From contig JAUCYS010000006.1 in assembly GCA_030373505.1 (NCBI GenBank), positions 119,565 through 183,564 of the forward strand: DNA of 64,000 nucleotides. The letters are read 5' to 3'. This DNA is from Parasphingorhabdus sp. Its GTDB lineage: Bacteria > Pseudomonadota > Alphaproteobacteria > Sphingomonadales > Sphingomonadaceae. Shown here piece after piece: positions 1 through 8,225 of the stretch (positions are counted from its first letter, which is position 1; each line of letters opens with the position of its first letter). A model generated the notes under the pieces. The model was given only the letters and a program-made list of their open reading frames with translations, did no database searches and was not told the origin of the DNA. A program made the position numbers and the translations under genes.

Positions 1-909
1 GGTGCCGGTGCCGCCGCTGATGCTGGCCTTCTTCCAGCTGCCGTACATGCGCGCGGCGCGGACGATATCGTCCGCCGCAACGCCGGCGCGATCGGCGGCC
101 GGGCCGGCATCAAAGGGCTGCACGGCTTGCTTGAGCGCCTCGAAACCATCGACATCGCCGGCGACGAAATCCTTGTCGTACAATTCTTCATTGATCACGA
201 TCCTGGCAATCGCGCCGAGCAGGATCGGGTCCTGGCCGGGGCGGCATTGCAGATGGATATCGGCCTGCCGGGCGCTGTCGGTGACGCGCGGGTCGATGAC
301 GATCAGCTGCATCCCGCGCTTCTTGGCATCGTGCAGTTTCTTCGCCGGGTTCATGCCGAGGCCGCCGTTCATCGACACCACCGGATTGGTTCCGACCAGC
401 ATCAGTCCGTCCCAGTCGCCGACGCGCGGCGCCCCCGCCAGCCACGGCCCGATCAGGGCGCGAGCGATGCCCTTGCCCGGTTGGTCGATGGTGACGCTGT
501 CATAGACCGAGGTCGATCCGATGGCGTCCATCAGCGCCAGCATGAAGGCATGGGCGTTGACATTATTATAGCCGAAGGTGCCGACATAGGAGGCGACCGC
601 ATCGGGGCCATGTTCGCCGATGATCCGTTCCAGCCGCGCCGCGATGTCGCGCGCCGCATCGCGCCAGTGCACCGGCTGTTTCTCGCCCTGCTTCATGCCG
701 GAATAGCTGGTCAGCAGCCGCGTATCGAAACTGTGATAATTGGCCAGCTGCCGGCCCTTGATGCAGCTATAGCCCTCGAACTCGGGATTGTCCTTGTCGC
801 CATGGGTCTTGACCGGCACGCCATTCTCGAAATCGACGATCAGTCCGCAATGGGCATGACAGGCCCGGCACATGACATGTTTTTGCCCGCTAAAATTGTC
901 ACTGGTCAT
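1..909 (-). CDS. Molybdopterin oxidoreductase, N-terminal part (truncated by window edge)
   Basis: Member of the DMSO-reductase/formate-dehydrogenase-like molybdopterin oxidoreductases. The first 303 codons are present and the frame runs off the left edge. The start is the ATG at 909, preceded by GGAGAAA. An N-terminal 4Fe-4S motif is visible: C14-x2-C17-x3-C21, with C49 in a Y-S-C-I-K-G context, followed by a stretch typical of the Mo-bisMGD fold (GTNPVVS, VIDPRVT). No Tat signal is present, so it is probably cytoplasmic. It is divergent from the first acyl-CoA dehydrogenase, and the predicted cluster operator lies between them. A redox step on the cluster's substrate, for example a hydroxylation or dehydrogenation, is an inference; the substrate cannot be read from the sequence. 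Confidence 0.85.
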   Translation of the reverse strand, partial: MTSDNFSGQKHVMCRACHAHCGLIVDFENGVPVKTHGDKDNPEFEGYSCIKGRQLANYHSFDTRLLTSYSGMKQGEKQPVHWRDAARDIAARLERIIGEHGPDAVASYVGTFGYNNVNAHAFMLALMDAIGSTSVYDSVTIDQPGKGIARALIGPWLAGAPRVGDWDGLMLVGTNPVVSMNGGLGMNPAKKLHDAKKRGMQLIVIDPRVTDSARQADIHLQCRPGQDPILLGAIARIVINEELYDKDFVAGDVDGFEALKQAVQPFDAGPAADRAGVAADDIVRAARMYGSWKKASISGGTGT

Positions 910-960
910 ATTTTTCTCCACGGGTTCAATTAAGCAGGGTCCGACCATTGCTTTTTGCAA

Positions 961-978
961 TTTAATCGTTCAATTAAC
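961..978. promoter_or_regulatory. Predicted TetR-type operator, site A
   Basis: 18-bp imperfect palindrome TTTAATCG-TT-CAATTAAC in the divergent region between the molybdopterin oxidoreductase (start 909) and acyl-CoA dehydrogenase (start 1057). An additional half-site TTCAATTAA lies at 925-933. It shares the 8+2+8 layout with sites near 7051, 14232, 18735 and 27271. Assignment to the TetR protein at 21828 is an inference. Confidence 0.6.
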
Positions 979-1056
979 CGACTAGTGTTTTGAGCAATAT
1001 CCTAGCCAATGGGGCCGTGCCACTGGCCCTATTGATAAGAAACTGGAGAAGGACCT

Positions 1057-2271
1057 ATGGCCGACAAACCGAGTGCAGCCGAACTGAAGGACTATGCCGA
1101 GCAGGCGGACGCCTGGTTCAGGGAAAATACCGTGCGCGATCCGGGCTTCATGCTGCCGCTGACCTTCATGGAAGTGTCGACCGACCAGCAGTTCGATTTC
1201 CTGCGCGACTGGCAGCGTAAGGTCTATGAAGCGGGCTATCTTGGTGCCAGCTGGCCAAAGGAATATGGCGGCGGCGGGCTGCACAGCGATTATCAGCGAG
1301 CGGCCACGCGGGCGATGAAGAAATATGACGCGCCGATCATGCTCAACGCGATCGGCAATGGCTGGGCCGGTCCGCTGATCCTCGATCTCGGCAGCGAGGA
1401 GCAGAAGCAGAAATATATCAAGCCGATGCTCAGCGCCGAGGATATCTGGTGCCAGGGTTTCTCCGAACCGGAAAACGGATCGGATCTTGGCAACGCGCAG
1501 CTGAAGGCGGTGAAGGACGGCGACGAATATGTCCTGAACGGCTCGAAAATCTGGACCTCGCTCGGCGACCGGGCGAAATATATGATCCTGCTCGCGCGCA
1601 CCGATTTCGATGCGCCGAACAAATATGCCGGGCTGAGCTTCTTCCTCAACCCGATGGATGTCGACGGCATCACCACCAGCCGGATCAAGAAGCTGACCGG
1701 CGAATATGGCTTCGTCCAGACCTTCTTCACCGATGCCTGCATTTCCGCCGACTGCCTGTTCGGCGGCGAGGGCAATGGCTGGTCAATGGCGATGAAGACG
1801 CTGGAATATGAGCGCGGTGCCAAGGTCAAGCCGGTCGGCGGCTATTTCGTCAAGGAACTGGACGTGATGGAAATTGTCGAGCTGGCGAAAAAGTCGGTCC
1901 GCAACGGCAAGCCGCTGCTCGACGATCCGGTGATGCGCGACAGGATGACGCAATATATGATCGATATCCAGGCGCTCAATCTCAACAACACCCGCCGCCG
2001 GATGCCACAGCTGATGCAGGACCGGCCGATGGGCCTGCCGCTGATGAACAAGCTGGCCCGCACCGAGCTGATCCGCGAGTTGACCGAATTCTCGCTGGCC
2101 TTCCAGGGCACCAAGGCCGGCTATTATGTCGGCGACGAGAATGCGGTCGACGATGGCTACTGGCATCGCAGCTATCTGAACAGCTTCTCGGCGACCATCG
2201 GTGGCGGCACGTCCGAGATCCAGCGCAATATCGTTGCGGAACATGCGCTCGGCCTGCCGAAAACGAGATAG
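1057..2271 (+). CDS. Acyl-CoA dehydrogenase (FadE-like, pair 1 subunit a)
   Basis: FAD-dependent acyl-CoA dehydrogenase of 404 aa that would introduce a 2,3-double bond into an acyl-CoA. Family features include WPKEYGG (N-terminal domain), the FSEPENGSDLG substrate/FAD loop, and the C-terminal GGTSEIQRNIVAE segment. Where medium-chain enzymes have the catalytic Glu of an E-G-T motif, this protein has G-G-T, so the base must come from elsewhere or from a partner. It is followed by a second, shorter dehydrogenase gene, a layout known from steroid-degrading heterotetrameric FadE pairs. The start is chosen for GGAGAAGGA just upstream; site A lies 79 bp upstream. Confidence 0.9.
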   Translation: MADKPSAAELKDYAEQADAWFRENTVRDPGFMLPLTFMEVSTDQQFDFLRDWQRKVYEAGYLGASWPKEYGGGGLHSDYQRAATRAMKKYDAPIMLNAIGNGWAGPLILDLGSEEQKQKYIKPMLSAEDIWCQGFSEPENGSDLGNAQLKAVKDGDEYVLNGSKIWTSLGDRAKYMILLARTDFDAPNKYAGLSFFLNPMDVDGITTSRIKKLTGEYGFVQTFFTDACISADCLFGGEGNGWSMAMKTLEYERGAKVKPVGGYFVKELDVMEIVELAKKSVRNGKPLLDDPVMRDRMTQYMIDIQALNLNNTRRRMPQLMQDRPMGLPLMNKLARTELIRELTEFSLAFQGTKAGYYVGDENAVDDGYWHRSYLNSFSATIGGGTSEIQRNIVAEHALGLPKTR

Positions 2272-2289
2272 AATATTGATGATGGTCGC

Positions 2290-2359
2290 CGTTAGTCCTG
2301 AGCTTGTCGAAGGACGCCTGTCGGCGAGAAGCGTGGTTCGACAGGCTCACCACTAACGG
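2290..2359. repeat. Dispersed palindromic repeat, family A, copy 1
   Basis: Imperfect inverted repeat with arms CCTGAGCTTGTCGAAGGAC and TTCGACAGGCTCACC between the two paired dehydrogenase genes. It is related to copies at 3526, 8132, 9404, 24773 and 38842. The core GCTTGTCGAAG / CTTCGACAGGC is shared. Likely a REP-like intergenic element. Confidence 0.75.
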
Positions 2360-2388
2360 TATCAGCAATTTGGGAATTGAGGGAATAT

Positions 2389-3513
2389 ATGGATAATCTA
2401 GGCACAATCGGCACGACCGAAGAGCAGATCGAACTGATGGACGTGGCGACCAATTTCTGTCGCGACAAGAGCCCGATCGACAAGGTGCGCGGGCTGATTG
2501 ACGACGATCTCGGCTATGATCCGGCGATCTGGAAAGAGATTGGCGAGCTTGGCTGGCTGGCGATCGCGATTCCGGAAGCGCATGACGGCGTCGGCCTGTC
2601 GATGGCCGAGGTGGTGCCGATCGCCGAGCAGATGGGCCGCAATCTGATGAGCACACCTTTCGGTTCGACCACGCTGGCGGCACAGGCTTTGCTCGCGGGG
2701 GGCAGCGAGGCGCAGCAGGCCGAATGGCTGCCGAAAATCGCGGCGGGTGCTGCGGCGACGCTGGCCCTGCGCGAAGATAATGGCGACTGGGATCTGGCCA
2801 ATATCGAGTGCAGCGCGACCGAAAGTGGCGGCAAAGTGGCCCTGTCCGGCAAGAAGCAGCTGGTGCTGTGGGCGGACAGCGCCGAGCTGATCATCGCTTC
2901 GGTGAAGATGGACGGTGCGGTGCGCTTTGCCCTGATCGAGCGTTCCCAGTTCGGTGAAGGAGCGCTGCGGCGCGAAACGGTGATCGACGAGACCGCGCGC
3001 AGCTATGAAGTGACGCTCGACGGCGTGACCGTTTCTTCCGAAGCCCTGTTTGACGCTTCGCGGACCCGAGAGACGCTGGAGAAGATCGAACTGGCAGCGG
3101 GCCTGATCCACGCTGCGGAGATGACCGGCGGCGCGCAGGCGGTGATCGACTATACGCTGGAATATCTCAAGACCCGCAAGCAGTTCGGCAAGATCATCGG
3201 CAGCTACCAAGCGCTGAAACACCCGACGGTCAACAATTATGTCGAATATGAAAAGGCGCGCACGCACCTCTACAGCGCGGCGCACAGCTGGGGCGAACAG
3301 GGCCGCGGCGAGGTTGCCGTGCGGATGGCGGCGGCGCAGTCGCATGCGAGCTATTCCACCGCAGCGGATCGCGCGATCCAGTTCCACGGCGGCTTTGGCT
3401 TTACCCATGATTGCGATGCGCAGCTGCACCGGCGGAAAGCAATTTTGGCAGGGGCGCTGATCGGCGACGCGGCCTATCAACGGTCGAAACTGGCCGGCCT
3501 GTTGTTTGACTAA
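2389..3513 (+). CDS. Acyl-CoA dehydrogenase (FadE-like, pair 1 subunit b)
   Basis: Second acyl-CoA dehydrogenase of pair 1, 374 aa from the ATG at 2389. GAGGGA precedes this start; an in-frame TTG at 2377 is less likely. The middle domain and the C-terminal helical signature RKQFGKIIGSYQALKHP are recognisable, as is QFHGGFGFTHDCDAQLHRR, where the often-seen Glu after GFT-x is Asp. The length and lower conservation match the shorter subunit of alpha2beta2 FadE complexes. It is probably co-transcribed with the gene upstream across repeat copy 1. The specific acyl-CoA substrate is unknown. Confidence 0.88.
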   Translation: MDNLGTIGTTEEQIELMDVATNFCRDKSPIDKVRGLIDDDLGYDPAIWKEIGELGWLAIAIPEAHDGVGLSMAEVVPIAEQMGRNLMSTPFGSTTLAAQALLAGGSEAQQAEWLPKIAAGAAATLALREDNGDWDLANIECSATESGGKVALSGKKQLVLWADSAELIIASVKMDGAVRFALIERSQFGEGALRRETVIDETARSYEVTLDGVTVSSEALFDASRTRETLEKIELAAGLIHAAEMTGGAQAVIDYTLEYLKTRKQFGKIIGSYQALKHPTVNNYVEYEKARTHLYSAAHSWGEQGRGEVAVRMAAAQSHASYSTAADRAIQFHGGFGFTHDCDAQLHRRKAILAGALIGDAAYQRSKLAGLLFD

Positions 3514-3525
3514 GGATTAAATTTT

Positions 3526-3596
3526 CCGTTCGCACTGAGCTTGTCGAAGTGCGCCTCTCGGCTAGCGGTGTCCTTCGACAGGCTCAGGACGAACGG
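3526..3596. repeat. Dispersed palindromic repeat, family A, copy 2
   Basis: CCGTTCGCACTGAGCTTGTC ... GACAGGCTCAGGACGAACGG, an inverted repeat in the gap between the second dehydrogenase and the crotonase. Its right half could be misread as an N-terminal extension of the crotonase. Confidence 0.8.
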
Positions 3597-3617
3597 CTAA
3601 AAACAAGGAGAAAGAAC

Positions 3618-4376
3618 ATGTCAGAAGTACTTACCGAAATTCGTGACGGTTTCATCATCGTCACCATCAACCGGCCCGAAGCCAAGAACGCGATGACCAA
3701 GGCGGCGGCCGAGGGCATCCGGGCGGCGATGGAGCAGCTGGACAATGACAACAGCCTCAACGCCGGGATCATCACCGGTGCCGGCGGAACCTTCTGTTCC
3801 GGCATGGATCTCAAGGGCTTTCTGCGCGGCGAGACGCCATCGGTCAAAGGTTATGGCTTTGGCGGCATCACCGAAAAGGGCCCGGAAAAACCGCTGATCG
3901 CAGCGGTCGAGGGCTATGCACTGGCGGGCGGTCTGGAACTGGCGCTGGCCTGTGACCTGTGCGTTGCTAATGTGAACGCGAAATTCGGCATTCCGGAAGT
4001 GAAGCGCAGCCTGGTCGCGGCGGCGGGCGGCGTGATCAAGCTGCAGCAGATCGTCGGCAAGCGGATCGCCATGGAATGGGCACTGACCGGTGATTTCTTC
4101 ACCGCCCAGCGCGCCTATGAAGTGGGCTTCGTCAACCGCGTGACCGAAGGCGCGGCGCTGGACGCAGCGATCGAGCTGGCGACGACCGTTGCCGCCAATG
4201 GCCCGCTGGCGCTGAAAGCGACGAAGAAGATCATCAATGAAAGCTATGACTGGAGCAGCGAAGAAGCGTGGAAGAAACAGGCTGAAATTACCGGGCCGGT
4301 CTTCACCTCCAAGGATGCGCAGGAAGGCTCGCTTGCCTTCGCCCAGAAGCGCAAGCCCGACTGGAAGGGTGAATAA
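3618..4376 (+). CDS. Enoyl-CoA hydratase/isomerase (crotonase)
   Basis: Crotonase-superfamily enzyme, 252 aa from the ATG at 3618 (AAGGAG-AAAGAAC upstream). An upstream in-frame start would fall inside the palindromic repeat and is rejected. The oxyanion-hole segment GGTFCSGMDLKG and the helix AGGLELALACD are clear. Both acidic residues used by hydratases are present: the Glu of GGLELA and the Glu of FGIPEVKR. It should hydrate the enoyl-CoA made by the dehydrogenase pair just upstream. It lies 8 bp before an alpha/beta hydrolase, so they form one operon. Confidence 0.9.
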   Translation: MSEVLTEIRDGFIIVTINRPEAKNAMTKAAAEGIRAAMEQLDNDNSLNAGIITGAGGTFCSGMDLKGFLRGETPSVKGYGFGGITEKGPEKPLIAAVEGYALAGGLELALACDLCVANVNAKFGIPEVKRSLVAAAGGVIKLQQIVGKRIAMEWALTGDFFTAQRAYEVGFVNRVTEGAALDAAIELATTVAANGPLALKATKKIINESYDWSSEEAWKKQAEITGPVFTSKDAQEGSLAFAQKRKPDWKGE

Positions 4377-4384
4377 GCTCTCCG

Positions 4385-5362
4385 ATGAATGAACATGTGA
4401 AAACGGCCAGCCCGGATATTGTCGATATCTGGGCTGGCGATCAGCAGTTGCCCGTCTGGTTCACCGACGCGATGGCGGTGCCGCGCGAGGACAGCTTTGT
4501 CGAAGTGAACGGGCACAAGGTCCATTATTTCCGCTGGGGCACGCGTGGCAAGCCGCCGCTGCTGATGACCCACGGCTTTCTCGCTCATGCGCGCTGCTTC
4601 GCCTTTATCGCGCCGTTTCTGGCCAAGGAATATGACGTGATCGCCTATGATCTCGCCGGCATGGGCGACAGCGCCATGACGCCCGATTGCGACGGGGACA
4701 AGCGCGCCGCCGATATGGTGGCGCTCGCCGATGCCCTGGATATTTTTTCCGGTGACGTCAAACCGAAGCTCATCGCCCACAGCTTTGGTTCGGGTGTCGC
4801 GCTGACCGCCATGGAGATGGCGGGAGAGCGCTTTGGCGGGCTGATCATCTGCGACCTGATGGTGATGCGGCCGGCACGGCTGGCAGAGCATTTCAAAGGC
4901 GGCGGCGGACCCCCCGGTTCGGGCCGTTCCGACCGGCCGAACAAACTTTATCCGGATTATGAATCCGCCCATGCCCGCTTTGTCCTGTCGCCGCCACAGC
5001 CGGTGCAGCAGCCGTTCCTGTTTGAATATATGGCCTATCATTCGCTGCGCCGGATCGACGACGGCGAACAGCAGGGCTGGTCGTGGAAGTTCGATCCGAT
5101 GGTCTTCCATCGCAACGAGAATGACATGGCAAAATGGGCGCAGACGCCGCAGCGGATCGTCGATCTGCCGCACCGGCTGGCCATCGTCTATGGCGAGAAG
5201 AGCAAATTGTTCGATGATGACAGCGCCGATTATCTCCGCGAGCTCGGCGGCAGCCATATACCGATGATCGCGATTCCCGAGGCCGAACATCATCTGATGC
5301 TCGATCAGCCACTGGCGCTGGTGACGGCGCTCAGGGCAGTGCTGGCCTTGTGGGCGGAGTGA
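4385..5362 (+). CDS. Alpha/beta hydrolase
   Basis: 325-aa alpha/beta-hydrolase fold protein. The oxyanion segment THGFLAHA (about residue 62), the nucleophile elbow AHSFGSG with Ser133, and a C-terminal HHLMLDQP with the putative catalytic His at about 302 are visible. There is no signal peptide, so it is cytoplasmic. The gene starts 8 bp after the crotonase stop and closes this operon. It may act as a C-C or ester/thioester hydrolase on a catabolic intermediate; the exact reaction cannot be deduced. Confidence 0.85.
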   Translation: MNEHVKTASPDIVDIWAGDQQLPVWFTDAMAVPREDSFVEVNGHKVHYFRWGTRGKPPLLMTHGFLAHARCFAFIAPFLAKEYDVIAYDLAGMGDSAMTPDCDGDKRAADMVALADALDIFSGDVKPKLIAHSFGSGVALTAMEMAGERFGGLIICDLMVMRPARLAEHFKGGGGPPGSGRSDRPNKLYPDYESAHARFVLSPPQPVQQPFLFEYMAYHSLRRIDDGEQQGWSWKFDPMVFHRNENDMAKWAQTPQRIVDLPHRLAIVYGEKSKLFDDDSADYLRELGGSHIPMIAIPEAEHHLMLDQPLALVTALRAVLALWAE

Positions 5363-5515
5363 ACATGGCCGTCAGCTGATCGCCAGATGAACCGGACAGG
5401 GTTTCCGCGACAATCTGCTACAAAAAACCGCAAATCTGACAAAGGCCTGCGACAGCTTGCCTCTATTTCTGTCTGTGACGCCGGAGTTGGCGCCGGATAG
5501 AAAAAGGAATGGAAG

Positions 5516-5950
5516 ATGAAGAAATTTCTGATGGCCTTGGCAGTCACGACCATGGCCGTATCGCCGATGGTCACCGCGCAGGCGCAGGCCGCCCAGTACA
5601 GAAGCGTCGAGAAGACCGTCAAAAACGGGCATGGCAAGCGCGTGGTCCAGAAGACGGTCACGCAGCGCAACGGCAAGCGCGTGGTCACGAAAACCACGAC
5701 GAGAAAGAGCGCGCAGCGGGACCGCTATGATGGCCGGCGCTATGGCGCTGTTTCCCAGCGGCACTGGGCCAAGGGCCAGCGCTTTGACCGGCGCTATGCG
5801 ACCAATTACCGGGTGATCCACAATCCCCGTGCCTACCGGCTGTCCAATGCGCCACGCGGCTATCAGTGGGTGCGGTCCGGCAATGATGCGGTGCTGATCG
5901 CTATCACCAGCGGCCTGATCGGAGCGGTGATCGGCAATGCGATCCGGTGA
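5516..5950 (+). CDS. RcnB-family periplasmic protein
   Basis: 144-aa secreted basic protein. It has a signal peptide (hydrophobic MKKFLMALAVTTMAVSP, cleavage near AQA-A). The mature part is rich in K/R/T repeats such as KRVVQKTVTQ and KRVVTKTTTR. The C-terminal half has an RYATNYRVIHNPRAYRL and RGYQWVRSGNDAVLI pattern typical of the RcnB/YohN-like domain, followed by a glycine-containing hydrophobic tail. The family is linked to nickel/cobalt homeostasis in E. coli; sphingomonads carry many paralogues of unclear role. A bidirectional terminator follows. It does not appear to be part of the catabolic operons. Confidence 0.75.
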   Translation: MKKFLMALAVTTMAVSPMVTAQAQAAQYRSVEKTVKNGHGKRVVQKTVTQRNGKRVVTKTTTRKSAQRDRYDGRRYGAVSQRHWAKGQRFDRRYATNYRVIHNPRAYRLSNAPRGYQWVRSGNDAVLIAITSGLIGAVIGNAIR

Positions 5951-5974
5951 AACTGACCGATTTACTCAAGCAAT

Positions 5975-6000
5975 AGCCCCCGGAAGCGATTCCGGGGGCT
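5975..6000. terminator. Bidirectional hairpin terminator
   Basis: Perfect stem AGCCCCCGGAA-GCGA-TTCCGGGGGCT between the convergent RcnB-like gene and the nitronate-monooxygenase gene. It is followed by GTGTTGTGTT on the plus strand. Confidence 0.8.
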
Positions 6001-6013
6001 GTGTTGTGTTCGC

Positions 6014-6991
6014 TCAGGCGGCCATGAAGCCCTTGAGCCGCTGGTTGATGATCTGGTCCGCCTCGGCCATGATCCGGTCGATCAGTTCCTTGCAGGTCGG
6101 GATATCGTTGATCAGGCCGGCGACCATGCCGCAGCTCCAAGCGCCCACATCCATGTCGCCTTCCATCATGATCTTCGGATAGACGCCGGCGACCTGTTCG
6201 ATGACATCGGAAAACTGCAGGTCGTCGCCTTTTTCCTTCTCGATTTCGAGCAGCCGTTCGACGGCGGGATTGTTGAGCACGCGCTCGGTGTTGCGCAGCG
6301 GGCGCATGACGAGGCGGGTGTCGAGCTCGCTGGCGGCGACGATCGCGTCCTTCACATTCTGGTGCACCGGCGCTTCCTTGGTGGCGATAAAGCGGGTGCC
6401 CATGTTCATGCCTTCCGCGCCCATCGCCAGCGAGGCCACCAGGCTGCGGCCATCGGCCTGACCACCGGAGGAGACGAAGGGAATATCCAGTTCGTCGGCA
6501 GCGCGCGGCAGCAGGATCATGTTCGGAATATCGTCCTCGCCGGGATGGCCGCCGCATTCAAAGCCGTCGACCGAGACCGCATCACAGCCGATGCTCTGCG
6601 CCTTCAGCGCGTGGCGGACAGCGGTGCATTTGTGGATCACCTTGATGCCGGCTCCGTGCAGCGCGGGCAATACCTGCACCGGATTGTTGCCAGCGGTTTC
6701 GACGACCTTGACGCCGCCCTCGATGATCGCCTTGACCATGCCTTCATAGTCGGGCGTGTTGACCACCGGCAGGAAGGTCAGGTTCACCCCGAACGGCTTG
6801 TCGGTCATGTCCCGGCACTTCGCGATCTCGTCAGCCAGCGCCGCCGCTGACGGCTGGGTCAGGGCAGTGATGATGCCCAGTCCGCCGGCGTTGGAGACGG
6901 CAGCGGCCAGCTCGGCAAATCCCACATAATGCATGCCGCCCTGGATGATCGGATGCTCGATGCCGAACAGTTCAGTGATGCGTGTTTTCAT
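6014..6991 (-). CDS. Nitronate monooxygenase family flavoprotein
   Basis: 325-aa FMN TIM-barrel protein of the 2-nitropropane dioxygenase/nitronate monooxygenase family. IIQGGMHYVGFAELA, SVDGFECGGHPGEDD and PFVSSGGQADGRSL mark the FMN-binding barrel; the His in GGHPG is in the place of the family's catalytic base. In steroid catabolism a member of this family (IpdC) acts as a dehydrogenase on CoA intermediates rather than on nitronates. That role fits this neighbourhood, but it is an inference. The start is at 6991 with GGAG upstream. Operator site B lies 60 bp upstream, so it probably has its own regulated promoter. Confidence 0.87.
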   Translation of the reverse strand: MKTRITELFGIEHPIIQGGMHYVGFAELAAAVSNAGGLGIITALTQPSAAALADEIAKCRDMTDKPFGVNLTFLPVVNTPDYEGMVKAIIEGGVKVVETAGNNPVQVLPALHGAGIKVIHKCTAVRHALKAQSIGCDAVSVDGFECGGHPGEDDIPNMILLPRAADELDIPFVSSGGQADGRSLVASLAMGAEGMNMGTRFIATKEAPVHQNVKDAIVAASELDTRLVMRPLRNTERVLNNPAVERLLEIEKEKGDDLQFSDVIEQVAGVYPKIMMEGDMDVGAWSCGMVAGLINDIPTCKELIDRIMAEADQIINQRLKGFMAA

Positions 6992-7050
6992 TGGGATTTG
7001 CTCCTGTCATTGGAAGGATTGGAAGCATGTCTGCTCCATCCGGGAATCAG

Positions 7051-7068
7051 TTTAATCGTGCGATTAAC
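7051..7068. promoter_or_regulatory. Predicted TetR-type operator, site B
   Basis: TTTAATCG-TG-CGATTAAC, the best-conserved copy of the 8+2+8 palindrome. It lies 60 bp upstream of the nitronate-monooxygenase start and overlaps the stop codon of the upstream dehydrogenase. Confidence 0.65.
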
Positions 7069-8107
7069 TAGCAAGCGATTTGTCGCCCGTCCAGTCGCCT
7101 CTGGTGACGCCTTTCCAGATCTGGTCGGGGGATGTGACGGACATCTCCTCGCCCAGCCGGCGCGACCAGAGATGCTCGTTGCCGAGCGCGTCGCGCCAGG
7201 CCCAGAGCCGACGGGTATAATGGTGCAGATCATATTCCTGGGTATAGCCCATCGCGCCGTGGACCTGGTGGAAGGGCACGGTAACCGCCTCGACGCCGTG
7301 GCCAATCTGGACCTTGGCGATGACCGCCTCGTGCCAGGCCTGTTCCGGATCGTCGGCGTGGCGAGCGATGGCGCTGGCCGCCTGGGTGGCGGCCATGGTG
7401 GCAGCGGCGCATTCCGACGCGGCGACCGCCAGCTGCTGCTGGATCGCCTGGAACTTGGACAATGGCCGGCCGAACTGCTCGCGCTGCGAGACATAGTCGA
7501 TCGACAGGTTCAGCGCGGCTTCCATCGCCGCAGCCATCTGCACCGCGCGCACAGTCAGGATCAGCGCCTCGAACCCGCGTCGCGACAGGTCGGTTTTTGC
7601 GGACTGTTCCGCGACATGGCCGGAAAAGACAAACTGCGTCATGCCGTCGGGGGACAGGGCTTCCTCGGGCGAACGGACCGCGACGCGATTGTCGAACAGG
7701 CCGATCTCGTGATGCGCGGCATCGTACAGCACGATCTTGTCGGCATGCATGCCAAAGGGAATGTCGGCGCTTGGCGTGCGGCCGCTGAGCGCGAAGCTGG
7801 CGCTGCCGTCCGCGGGTTCGAGCCCGGCCCGGTCGAGCATCCAGTTGGCGATCAGCGTCTCGGCGAACGGTACCGGCGATGCGGCCTGCGCCGATGCCCA
7901 GATCGCGCCGAAGGTCTCGTCATAGTCAGCGCCAAAGCCGCCATTGGCTTCGCTGACCCAGGCCAGTGGCAGGCCGTTTTCGGCGAGTGCGTCCCACAGG
8001 GCCTGCGGATATTGGCCGGCCTCGGCCTGATGCGGGACCTCGCGGGGGCACAGGTCGGTGAAGATTTTCGTGGCCGTTTCGGCGACCATGCCTTCGGTAT
8101 TGATCAT
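7064..8107 (-). CDS. Acyl-CoA dehydrogenase (pair 2, short subunit)
   Basis: 347-aa acyl-CoA dehydrogenase, shorter than the usual 380-400 residues and weakly conserved in the middle domain. Recognisable parts are SEANGGFGADYDE, YVSQREQFGRPLSKFQAIQQ and VHGAMGYTQEYDLHHYTRRL, where a Glu follows GYTQ. Pairing with the full-length dehydrogenase immediately upstream (8226-9380) suggests a heteromeric FadE complex. The ribosome-binding site is weak (AGGC). Repeat family A copy 3 separates the two genes. Confidence 0.82.
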   Translation of the reverse strand: MINTEGMVAETATKIFTDLCPREVPHQAEAGQYPQALWDALAENGLPLAWVSEANGGFGADYDETFGAIWASAQAASPVPFAETLIANWMLDRAGLEPADGSASFALSGRTPSADIPFGMHADKIVLYDAAHHEIGLFDNRVAVRSPEEALSPDGMTQFVFSGHVAEQSAKTDLSRRGFEALILTVRAVQMAAAMEAALNLSIDYVSQREQFGRPLSKFQAIQQQLAVAASECAAATMAATQAASAIARHADDPEQAWHEAVIAKVQIGHGVEAVTVPFHQVHGAMGYTQEYDLHHYTRRLWAWRDALGNEHLWSRRLGEEMSVTSPDQIWKGVTRGDWTGDKSLAS

Positions 8108-8131
8108 GAAAATAGCCTGCCTTTGATAGAA

Positions 8132-8202
8132 CCGTTCGCACTGAGCTTGTCGAAGTGCGGCTGTTGCCGACGGATGTCCTTCGACAGGCTCAGGACGAAC
8201 GG
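8132..8202. repeat. Dispersed palindromic repeat, family A, copy 3
   Basis: CCGTTCGCACTGAGCTTGTC ... GACAGGCTCAGGACGAACGG between the paired dehydrogenase genes, nearly identical in its arms to copy 2. Confidence 0.8.
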
Positions 8203-8225
8203 AATGGAATTCAGGATTTCTGACA